64,000 nucleotides of DNA from Streptomyces coeruleorubidus. Its GTDB lineage: Bacteria; Actinomycetota; Actinomycetes; Streptomycetales; Streptomycetaceae. How positions within the stretch are numbered: position 1 is the stretch's first letter; each line of letters starts with the position of its first letter. The notes under the pieces are model-generated. The model had not been told where the DNA came from and ran no database searches. It saw only the letters and a list, made by a program, of their open reading frames with translations. Positions 49,156 to 57,055 of this stretch are shown in pieces. Position numbers and translations under genes: made by a program. Location of the stretch: contig NZ_CP118527.1 in assembly GCF_028885415.1 (NCBI RefSeq), forward strand, positions 5,394,001-5,458,000, in the 5' to 3' direction.

Positions 49156-51987
49156 TTGTCCCCGACCAGCGAGACCGCACAGGGCGGCCGCCGACTCGTC
49201 ATCGTCGAGTCGCCTGCCAAGGCGAAGACGATCAAGGGCTACCTGGGCCCCGGCTACGTAGTCGAGGCGAGCGTCGGGCACATCCGCGACCTTCCCAACG
49301 GCGCTGCCGAGGTGCCCGAGAAATACACCGGCGAGGTCCGCCGACTCGGTGTGGACGTCGAACACGACTTCCAGCCGATCTATGTGGTCAACGCCGATAA
49401 GAAGGCACAGGTCAAGAAGCTCAAGGACCTGCTGAAGGACTCCGACGAGCTCTTCCTCGCCACCGATGAGGACCGCGAGGGCGAGGCCATCGCCTGGCAC
49501 CTCCAGGAGGTGCTCAAGCCCAAGGTCCCGGTCAAGCGGATGGTCTTCCACGAGATCACCAAGGCCGCGATCCAGGCCGCCGTGGCCAACCCGCGCCAGC
49601 TCAACCAGAAGCTCGTCGACGCCCAGGAGACCCGCCGCATCCTCGACCGCCTCTACGGCTACGAGGTCTCGCCGGTCCTGTGGAAGAAGGTCATGCCGCG
49701 GCTGTCCGCGGGCCGTGTCCAGTCGGTCGCCACCCGGCTCGTCGTGGAGCGGGAACGCGAGCGCATCGCCTTTCGTTCGGCTGAGTACTGGGACCTGACG
49801 GGCACCTTCGCGACCGGTCGCGCGGGAGACCAGTCGGACCCGTCGTCGCTGGTCGCGCGCCTGCAGACCGTCGACGGCAGGCGGGTCGCGCAGGGCCGCG
49901 ACTTCGACTCCCTGGGACAACTGAAGAGCGCGAACACCCTCCACCTCGACGAGGCGAACGCCCGCGCCCTGGCCGCCGCCCTGGAGAACACGAGCTTCGC
50001 GGTCCGGTCCGTCGAGTCCAAGCCGTACCGCCGCTCGCCGTACGCCCCGTTCCGTACGACGACGCTGCAGCAGGAGGCCAGCCGCAAGCTCGGCTTCGGC
50101 GCGAAGGCGACGATGCAGATCGCGCAGAAGCTGTACGAGAACGGCTACATCACCTACATGCGTACGGACTCCACGACCCTGAGCGACACGGCGGTCGCCG
50201 CCGCCCGCGCCCAGGTCACGCAGCTGTACGGCGCCGACTATCTGCCGCCGCAGCCGAGGACGTACGCCGGGAAGGTCAAGAACGCGCAGGAGGCCCACGA
50301 GGCGATCCGGCCCTCGGGTGATCGTTTCCGCACTCCCGCCGAGACCGGACTGACCGGCGACCAGTTCAAGCTGTACGAGCTGATCTGGAAGCGGACCGTT
50401 GCCTCCCAGATGAAGGACGCGACCGGCAACAGCGTCACGGTGAAGATCGGCGGCACGGCGGCCGACGGCCGGGACGTCGAGTTCAGCGCGTCCGGCAAGA
50501 CGATCACCTTCCACGGCTTCCTCAAGGCGTACGTCGAAGGCGCCGACGACCCGAACGCCGAGCTCGACGACCGCGAGCGCCGCCTGCCCCAGGTCTCCGA
50601 GGGCGACGCCCTGAGCGCCGAGGAGATCACGGTCGACGGCCACGCCACGAAGCCCCCGGCCCGCTACACCGAGGCCTCCCTGGTCAAGGAGCTGGAAGAG
50701 CGCGAGATCGGCCGCCCGTCGACGTACGCGTCGATCATCGGCACGATCCTGGACCGCGGCTATGTGTTCAAGAAGGGCACGGCCCTGGTGCCGTCCTTCC
50801 TGTCCTTCGCCGTGGTCAATCTCCTGGAGAAGCACTTCGGGCGGCTCGTCGACTACGGCTTCACCGCCAAGATGGAGGACGACCTCGACCGCATCGCCCG
50901 CGGCGAGGCACAGGCCGTGCCGTGGCTCAGGCGCTTCTACTTCGGCGAGGGCGCGACCAACGGCAGCGCAGCCGACGCCGGCAACGGCGACGGGGACCAC
51001 CTCGGCGGCCTCAAGGAGCTGGTGACCGACCTGGGCGCGATCGACGCGCGCGAGGTGTCGTCGTTCCCCGTGGGCAACGACATCGTGCTGCGGGTCGGCC
51101 GCTACGGGCCGTACATCGAGCGCGGCGAGAAGGACACCGAGCAGCACCAGCGCGCCGACATCCCGGACGACCTGGCGCCGGACGAGCTGACCGTCGACCT
51201 CGCGGAGGAACTGCTCGCCAAGCCGAGCGGCGACTACGAGCTGGGCACGGACCCGGCCACCGGCCACACGATCGTCGCCAAGGACGGCCGCTACGGCCCG
51301 TACGTGACGGAGATCCTCCCCGAGGGCACCCCGAAGACGGGCAAGAACGCGGTCAAGCCGCGCACGGCGTCCCTGTTCAAGTCGATGTCCCTGGACACGG
51401 TGACCCTCGACGACGCCCTGAAGCTCATGTCGCTGCCGCGTGTCGTCGGCACCGACGCAGAGGGCCAGGAGATCACCGCGCAGAACGGCCGCTACGGTCC
51501 GTACCTGAAGAAGGGCACGGACTCGCGCTCGCTCCAGTCCGAGGAGCAGCTCTTCACGATCACGCTGGAGGAGGCGCTGGCGATCTACGCCCAGCCGAAG
51601 CAGCGTGGCCGGGCGGCCGCCAAGCCGCCGCTGAAGGAGCTGGGCACCGACCCGGTGAGCGAGAAGCCGGTCGTCGTCAAGGACGGCCGCTTCGGGCCGT
51701 ACGTCACCGACGGGGAGACCAACGCGACCCTGCGCTCCGGCGACAGCGTCGAGACGATCACCCCGGAGCGCGGCTTCGAGCTGCTCGCCGAGAAGCGCGC
51801 GAAGGCGCCGGCGAAGAAGACCGCGAAGAAGGCGGCCAAGAAGGCCCCGGCGAAGAAGACGACGGCGGCGAAGAAGACCGCGGCGAAGAAGACCACGACC
51901 GCGAAGAAGACGACGGCGAAGAAGACCACCACCGCGAAGAAGACGGCCGCCAAGACGGCGACCGCCTCGGAGCCGGCGGAGGACTGA
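49156..51987 (+). CDS. topA: DNA topoisomerase I
   Basis: 943 residues from the TTG at 49156, where the Streptomyces N-terminus (SPTSETAQGGRRLVIVESPA) begins; a purine-rich AGAGAAGAGCGAAG precedes it. The Toprim domain (VESPAKAKTIKGYLG, TDEDREGEAIAWHL) is followed by the core with the active-site Tyr in GYITYMRTDSTTLSD (about residue 335). The C-terminal part has repeated domains without the zinc fingers of E. coli TopA, with the motif DGRYGPY or DGRFGPY four times, and ends in a Lys-rich tail of about 60 residues (repeats of AKKTTTAKKT). It relaxes negative supercoils. The lysine tail is known to raise processivity in actinobacteria. Confidence 0.96.
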   Translation: MSPTSETAQGGRRLVIVESPAKAKTIKGYLGPGYVVEASVGHIRDLPNGAAEVPEKYTGEVRRLGVDVEHDFQPIYVVNADKKAQVKKLKDLLKDSDELFLATDEDREGEAIAWHLQEVLKPKVPVKRMVFHEITKAAIQAAVANPRQLNQKLVDAQETRRILDRLYGYEVSPVLWKKVMPRLSAGRVQSVATRLVVERERERIAFRSAEYWDLTGTFATGRAGDQSDPSSLVARLQTVDGRRVAQGRDFDSLGQLKSANTLHLDEANARALAAALENTSFAVRSVESKPYRRSPYAPFRTTTLQQEASRKLGFGAKATMQIAQKLYENGYITYMRTDSTTLSDTAVAAARAQVTQLYGADYLPPQPRTYAGKVKNAQEAHEAIRPSGDRFRTPAETGLTGDQFKLYELIWKRTVASQMKDATGNSVTVKIGGTAADGRDVEFSASGKTITFHGFLKAYVEGADDPNAELDDRERRLPQVSEGDALSAEEITVDGHATKPPARYTEASLVKELEEREIGRPSTYASIIGTILDRGYVFKKGTALVPSFLSFAVVNLLEKHFGRLVDYGFTAKMEDDLDRIARGEAQAVPWLRRFYFGEGATNGSAADAGNGDGDHLGGLKELVTDLGAIDAREVSSFPVGNDIVLRVGRYGPYIERGEKDTEQHQRADIPDDLAPDELTVDLAEELLAKPSGDYELGTDPATGHTIVAKDGRYGPYVTEILPEGTPKTGKNAVKPRTASLFKSMSLDTVTLDDALKLMSLPRVVGTDAEGQEITAQNGRYGPYLKKGTDSRSLQSEEQLFTITLEEALAIYAQPKQRGRAAAKPPLKELGTDPVSEKPVVVKDGRFGPYVTDGETNATLRSGDSVETITPERGFELLAEKRAKAPAKKTAKKAAKKAPAKKTTAAKKTAAKKTTTAKKTTAKKTTTAKKTAAKTATASEPAED

Positions 51988-52010
51988 GGCCCGTTCAGGG
52001 CACGTTGGAC

Positions 52011-52098
52011 CCGTTCGGGATCCGCGCGGGAATCGCTCGGGGGCCGTCCGGGATCCGTCCGGTATCCGTCCGGGACCCCTGCGGGACCCGTCCGGTAT
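52011..52098. repeat. Eight tandem 11-bp units between topA and tmk
   Basis: Units of consensus CCGTCCGGGAT follow one another without gaps from 52011 to 52098 (for example CCGTCCGGTAT at 52055 and 52088, CCGTCCGGGAC at 52066). Copies differ by one to four bases. The period is close to one helical turn. Confidence 0.8.
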
Positions 52099-52144
52099 CC
52101 GGACCGCCAAGGTCCGGATCTTCGCCCAGGGTTCGGAAAGCGAA

Positions 52145-52173
52145 CGCCCCGGCAACACTTCGGTGTCGGGGCG
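52145..52173 (+). terminator. Terminator with a TTCG tetraloop after topA
   Basis: CGCCCCG, a 3-base bulge, ACAC, loop TTCG, GTGT, CGGGGCG. The stable tetraloop and 11 pairs make a good terminator shortly before the leaderless-type start of tmk. Confidence 0.6.
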
Positions 52174-52229
52174 TGCGCATGCCAGGCCGGGCATCCCAGG
52201 GTGTCGGTGGCTCCCGATAGGCTGAATGC

Positions 52230-55200
52230 ATGACGCGAGCCGAGCATCCAACGGCCTCTCAGCCGGCCCCCGACGACGCCCTGGTCGCGGACTCCCGCGA
52301 GCGTGCCGTCCGCGCCCTGCTGCGACGTCCGCAGTTGAAGCGGTTGTGGAGCGCACAGCTCGTGGGCGGCGTGGGCGACACCCTCGCCCTTCTCGTGCTG
52401 GTCGTCCTCGCTCTCCAAGCGGCCATCGCCGAGGGCTCGTTCGGGGGCGGCTACCGCGGCGTGGCGTTCGCAGTGGCGACCGTTTTCGGGGTGCGCATCC
52501 TGGCGACGCTCCTGTTCGGCGCCGTGCTCCTCGGCCCGCTCACCGCGCTCACCTCCCAGGACGGCCCGCTGGACCGCCGCTGGACCATGGTGGGGGCGGA
52601 CGGACTGCGCGCGGCGCTGCTCATCGTCGCCCCGCTGTGGATCGACTGGACACCCGAGGACGCGCTGGCCGTCCTCCTCGTCACGGCCTTCGTGACCGGA
52701 GTCGCCGAGCGGTTGTGGACGGTGTGCCGCGAGAGCGCGGCCCCCGCGCTGCTGCCGCCCCCGCCGCCGGAAGGCGCGACGGTCCGGCCGCTGCCCGACC
52801 ACATGGACGCCCTGCGCCGCCTGTCGCTGCGCACCGGCTTCGTCTCGATCCCGCTCGCGGCCGTCGCCCTCGTCGTCGCGGCCCTGTTCAACAACCTGCT
52901 GGGTGCCGGCATCGACTGGTTCGCCCAGCACCAGGCGGCCCTCGCCTCCTACGTGGCGGCAGGGCTGTTCGCCGCCTCCCTGTCCGTGCTGACCTTCCTG
53001 GAGCTGCCCGGCACGCGCACGCCGCGGGCGCGGTCGCCGCTCGAGGGGCTGCGCCGCCCTAAGACCACCGCCGGCGCCGACAAGGGCCGCACCGGCGTGC
53101 TGCCGCTGCTGGTGCTGGCCTGCGCGGCCGTCGCCGCCGCGGTGTCCGCCGCCGTCGCCGTGGCCGTGCTGCACGCCAAGGACCTGGGAGGCGGCCCGGT
53201 GCTGTACGGGCTGTTCGTGGGCGCGCTGACCGGCGGTGTCGTCGTCGGTATCCGTACGGCGCCCTCGCTGCTGCCCGCCCTGTCGCGCCGCCGGCTGCTC
53301 TCGCTGGCCATCGCCTTCACCGGTGTCGCGCTGCTGGCCGCCGGACTGGTCCCGGACGTCACCAGCGTGCTGCTGATCCTCGCGTTGGCCGGCGTCGGCG
53401 CGGGCATGTCCGCCAACATCGGGCACACCCTGCTCGACCAGGAGACCGAGGAGTACCGGCGGCCCCGTACGACGGAGCACCTGCACGCGGTCGTCCGCGT
53501 CTGTGTGGCGCTCGGCGCGGTGATCGCCCCGCTGGTGGCGGCGGGGATCGGGCCGCACCGGCTGGAGAGCGGCAAGTTCGTCTTCGCGCACGGCGGCGCG
53601 GCCTTCACGCTGATGCTGGCCGGCGCCCTGCTGCTCCCGGTGGCCGCGCTGGTCCTGGCCAAGGTCGACGACCGTTCCGGAGTGCCGCTGCGCCAGGACC
53701 TGCGCGACGCGCTGCTCCGCGGCGACGACCCGGAGCAGGCGCCCGCCGCCTCCGGTTTCTTCATCGCCCTGGAGGGCGGCGACGGCGCCGGGAAGTCCAC
53801 GCAGGCCGAGGCGCTCGCCGAGTGGATCCGCGGCAAGGGCCACGAGGTCGTGCTGACGCGCGAGCCGGGGGCGACGCCGGTGGGCAAGCGGCTGCGGTCG
53901 ATCCTGCTGGACGTGTCGAGCGAGGGTCTGTCGCACCGCGCGGAGGCGTTGCTGTACGCGGCCGACCGGGCCGAGCACATCGACACCGTCGTACGGCCCG
54001 CCCTGGAGCGCGGCGCGGTCGTCATCTCCGACCGGTACATCGACTCGTCCGTGGCCTACCAGGGGGCGGGCCGTGACCTGTCGCCGACCGAGATCGCCCG
54101 GATCAACCGCTGGGCCACGAACGGACTCGTGCCGCATCTGACCGTCCTGCTGGACGTCGCGCCGGAGACGGCCCGCGAGCGGTTCACCGAGGCGCCGGAC
54201 CGGCTGGAGTCGGAGCCGGCCGAGTTCCACGCGCGCGTGCGGTCCGGTTTCCTGACCCTGGCCGCGGCCGACGCCGGGCGGTACCTGGTGGTGGACGCCG
54301 GCCAGGAGCCCGAGGCCGTCACGACCGTCATCCGCCACCGGCTCGACCAGGTGCTGCCGCTCTCCGAGGCCGAGATCAAGGCCCAGGAGGAGGCTCGGAA
54401 GAAGGCCGAGGAGGAAGCCCGCCGGAAGGCCGAGGAAGAGGCTGCCCGCAAGGCGGAGGAGGAGCGCCTGGAGCGTGAGCGCCAGGAGCAGCTCGCCCGG
54501 CTGCGTGCCGAGGAGGAGGAGCGCAAGCGGCGCGAGCTGGAAGAGGCGCAGCGCCGCGAGGCCGAACGGCAGGCGGAGGAGGCCCGGCGCCGGGCCGAGG
54601 AAGCGCGCAAGAAGGCCGAGGAGGAGCGGGCACGGCTCCTCGCGGAGGAGAAGGCCCGCGCCGAGGAGGAGGCCCGGCGCAAGGCCGAGGAGGAACGCCG
54701 ACGCCGGCAGGCCGAGGAAGAGGCCCGGCTGCGTGCCGAGGCCGAGGCGCTCCGCCTGGAGAAGCAGCGCAAGGCCGAGGAGGCCCTGCTGCGCGCCGAG
54801 GAGGCACGGCGTCTGGCGGAGGCGGCGGCCGCTGCCGCTGAGGCCGGGCCGAAGAGCTCCGCCCCGCGGGGTGCCTCCGGTCCGACGGCCGCTCAGGAGG
54901 CGGCGACGGTGCCCACGCCCGTGGTGAAGCCGGGCGGCGCGGCGGACGACACGACCGTGCTGCGCCCCGTGCGGGACGAGGAGCAGGGCCGGGGCCGGAC
55001 CGCCGGCGGGTCCGACGCCGAGGTGACGGCCGAGCTGCCCAAGCCGCCGGTTGCGCCGGGTGCGGGGGAGGAGACGGAGGTACTGCCGCCGGTTCGCCCC
55101 ACCTCCGGTTCCGGGTCCGCGTCCGGTTCCCGATCCGGGGACGAGACCGAGGTGCTGCCCCAGGTGCCCTCCGGGGCGGGCGACGAGACGGCCGTACTGC

Positions 55201-55511
55201 CTCCGGTCCGGCCGGGGGACGCCGACGAGACGGCCGTGCTGCCGCCCGTACGCGGGGACGAACCGGCGGACCGGATTCCGCCCGGGTACTTCCGTGAGGA
55301 CGCCCCGGCCCCCCGGCCCGACGGCACCGAGGACCGTACGCGGGAGCTGCCCCAGGTCGACGCCGAGGGCAGGCCCCGCCGGCGGTCCGACTGGGCCGAG
55401 GAGACGCCGCTGGACGACCTGCCCTCGCTGGCGGACGAGCTGCTCGGACCGCACGAGGACGAGCCGGACGACGGGCGGGGGCGCCGGGGGAAGGGCGGCA
55501 GGGGCCGCTGA
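52230..55511 (+). CDS. tmk: Thymidylate kinase with MFS-like N-terminal and coiled-coil C-terminal domains
   Basis: 1093 residues; TAGGCT ends 6 bases before the ATG, so the mRNA is probably leaderless. Three parts: residues about 40-490 hold ten or more membrane segments resembling a major-facilitator transporter; about 508-710 is a complete thymidylate kinase (FIALEGGDGAGKSTQAEALA P-loop, TREPGATPVGKRLR, VISDRYIDSSVAYQGAGR); about 713-870 is an uninterrupted charged coiled coil (EEARRKAEEE-type repeats). The last 220 residues are disordered and acidic with a DET-x-VLPPV motif about five times. The kinase converts dTMP to dTDP. The same long form is known in Streptomyces (SCO3542). The membrane domain would tether the kinase; its cargo is unknown. 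Confidence 0.93.
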   Translation: MTRAEHPTASQPAPDDALVADSRERAVRALLRRPQLKRLWSAQLVGGVGDTLALLVLVVLALQAAIAEGSFGGGYRGVAFAVATVFGVRILATLLFGAVLLGPLTALTSQDGPLDRRWTMVGADGLRAALLIVAPLWIDWTPEDALAVLLVTAFVTGVAERLWTVCRESAAPALLPPPPPEGATVRPLPDHMDALRRLSLRTGFVSIPLAAVALVVAALFNNLLGAGIDWFAQHQAALASYVAAGLFAASLSVLTFLELPGTRTPRARSPLEGLRRPKTTAGADKGRTGVLPLLVLACAAVAAAVSAAVAVAVLHAKDLGGGPVLYGLFVGALTGGVVVGIRTAPSLLPALSRRRLLSLAIAFTGVALLAAGLVPDVTSVLLILALAGVGAGMSANIGHTLLDQETEEYRRPRTTEHLHAVVRVCVALGAVIAPLVAAGIGPHRLESGKFVFAHGGAAFTLMLAGALLLPVAALVLAKVDDRSGVPLRQDLRDALLRGDDPEQAPAASGFFIALEGGDGAGKSTQAEALAEWIRGKGHEVVLTREPGATPVGKRLRSILLDVSSEGLSHRAEALLYAADRAEHIDTVVRPALERGAVVISDRYIDSSVAYQGAGRDLSPTEIARINRWATNGLVPHLTVLLDVAPETARERFTEAPDRLESEPAEFHARVRSGFLTLAAADAGRYLVVDAGQEPEAVTTVIRHRLDQVLPLSEAEIKAQEEARKKAEEEARRKAEEEAARKAEEERLERERQEQLARLRAEEEERKRRELEEAQRREAERQAEEARRRAEEARKKAEEERARLLAEEKARAEEEARRKAEEERRRRQAEEEARLRAEAEALRLEKQRKAEEALLRAEEARRLAEAAAAAAEAGPKSSAPRGASGPTAAQEAATVPTPVVKPGGAADDTTVLRPVRDEEQGRGRTAGGSDAEVTAELPKPPVAPGAGEETEVLPPVRPTSGSGSASGSRSGDETEVLPQVPSGAGDETAVLPPVRPGDADETAVLPPVRGDEPADRIPPGYFREDAPAPRPDGTEDRTRELPQVDAEGRPRRRSDWAEETPLDDLPSLADELLGPHEDEPDDGRGRRGKGGRGR

Positions 55512-55563
55512 GGCCTTCGGCGGTCCGACAGAGGGCCCGGGCCGACGCGGGAGACGGGCCCGA

Positions 55564-55643
55564 GCCGGCGAGATCAGGTGGCGGCCGGCGAGATCAGGTG
55601 GCGGCCGGCGAGATCAGGCGGCGACCCGCGAGATCAGGCGGCG
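55564..55643. repeat. Four tandem 20-bp repeats upstream of holB
   Basis: The unit GCCGGCGAGATCAGGTGGCG repeats at 55564, 55584, 55604 and 55624; copies 1 and 2 are identical, the others differ by one to four bases. The array lies between the tmk stop and the holB promoter region. Confidence 0.85.
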
Positions 55644-55715
55644 GCAGGCGTTGTCAGTGGTCACCCCCACAATGGATCTCACACCGTGGAACGTGACGAA
55701 AGGGCGGCGTGACCC

Positions 55716-56921
55716 ATGACCGTGTGGGACGACCTCGTCGGGCAGGAGAGGGTGAGCGCGCAGCTGGACGCCGCCGCCCGGGACGCCGACGCCCTGGTCA
55801 CCGCGGCCTCGGCCGACGCTCCCCCGCCCGAGGCGTCGAAGATGACGCACGCGTGGCTGTTCACGGGCCCGCCCGGGGCCGGGCGGAACCAGGCGGCGCG
55901 GGCGTTCGCGGCGGCCTTGCAGTGCGTCAGCCCGGACCGGGCCCTCGGCGGCTCCCCGGGCTGCGGCTTCTGCGACGGATGTCACACGGCCCTGGTCGGC
56001 ACGCACGCCGACGTCACCACCGTCGCCGCGGTCGGCACGCAGATCCTCGCCGACGAGATGCGCGACACCGTCCGCAAGTCGTTCACGTCACCGGCGAACG
56101 GCCGCTGGCAGGTCATCCTCGTCGAGGACGCCGAGCGGCTGAACGAGAAGTCGGCCAACGCCGTCCTCAAGGCAGTGGAGGAGCCCGCCCCGCGCACGGT
56201 CTGGCTGCTGTGCGCCCCGTCCATCGAGGACGTCCTGCCGACGATCCGCTCCCGCTGCCGCCACCTGAACCTGAGCACGCCGTCGGTCGACGCCGTCGCC
56301 GACATGCTCGTACGCCGTGAGGGCATCGAGCCGGACGTCGCCGCCGCGGCGGCCCGCGCGACCCAGGGCCATGTCGACCGGGCCCGCCGCCTGGCCACCG
56401 ATCCGGCCGCGCGCGAGCGCCGTGCCGCCGTGCTGAGACTGCCGCAGCGGGTGGACGAGATCGGCAGTGCGCTCAAGGCCGCCCAGGAGCTCGTCGACGC
56501 GGCCGCCGAGGACGCCAAGCAGCTCGCGGAGGAGACGGACGCCAAGGAGACCGAGGAGCTGAAGGCCGCCCTCGGCGCGGCCCAGGGCGGCCGCATGCCG
56601 CGCGGCACAGCGGGCGTGATGAAGGACTTGGAAGACAAGCAGAAGCGCCGCAGAACGCGCACGCAGCGCGACAGCCTCGACGTCGCCCTGACCGACCTCA
56701 CGGCCTTCTACCGCGACGTCCTCGCCCTCCAGCTCGGCTCCCGCGTGGCCATCGCCAACGCCGACGCCGAGGACGCCCTGGAGCGCCTCGCCCGCAGCAG
56801 CTCCCCGGAGTCCACGCTCCGCCGCATCGAGGCGATCGCCGCCTGCCGAGACGCCCTCGACCGGAACGTGGCCCCGCTGCTAGCGGTGGAAGCCATGACG
56901 ATGGCGCTCAGAGCGGGCTGA
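55716..56921 (+). CDS. holB: DNA polymerase III subunit delta'
   Basis: 401 residues. AAA+ clamp-loader fold: a zinc-type cysteine cluster (GCGFCDGCH, about 85-90) is kept, while the P-loop GPPGAGRNQAA has Arg in place of the invariant Lys, so ATP is probably not bound, as in other delta' subunits. The VEDAERLNEKSANAVLKAVE block and the sensor 1 stretch IRSRCRHL follow. The C-terminal third (EEIKAALGA-like, KQKRRRTRTQRD) is helical and basic. It is part of the complex that loads the sliding clamp. Rv3644c is the mycobacterial homologue. Confidence 0.93.
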   Translation: MTVWDDLVGQERVSAQLDAAARDADALVTAASADAPPPEASKMTHAWLFTGPPGAGRNQAARAFAAALQCVSPDRALGGSPGCGFCDGCHTALVGTHADVTTVAAVGTQILADEMRDTVRKSFTSPANGRWQVILVEDAERLNEKSANAVLKAVEEPAPRTVWLLCAPSIEDVLPTIRSRCRHLNLSTPSVDAVADMLVRREGIEPDVAAAAARATQGHVDRARRLATDPAARERRAAVLRLPQRVDEIGSALKAAQELVDAAAEDAKQLAEETDAKETEELKAALGAAQGGRMPRGTAGVMKDLEDKQKRRRTRTQRDSLDVALTDLTAFYRDVLALQLGSRVAIANADAEDALERLARSSSPESTLRRIEAIAACRDALDRNVAPLLAVEAMTMALRAG

Positions 56922-57055
56922 ACCGGCAGGGCGGCGCCGCGGCGGCACCGCCCGGCAGCGCACACGAGGTGGACGCGGAGTTGACGCCGTAACTCGTACG
57001 AGGCACGACACGCACGCAGAGCATTCATTCCGTCGCCCAGAGTTACGCTCGCTGG

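Noticed and set aside
49087-52356. Open frame of more than 1000 codons on the minus strand opposite topA
   Set aside because: It is the complement of a well-supported gene; long antisense frames are normal in such GC-rich DNA and its protein is a repetitive Arg/Leu/Gly mixture without motifs.
51585-55454. Open frame of about 1290 codons on the minus strand opposite tmk
   Set aside because: Same reason: it mirrors the codon use of tmk and of its coiled-coil repeats, and shows no domain.
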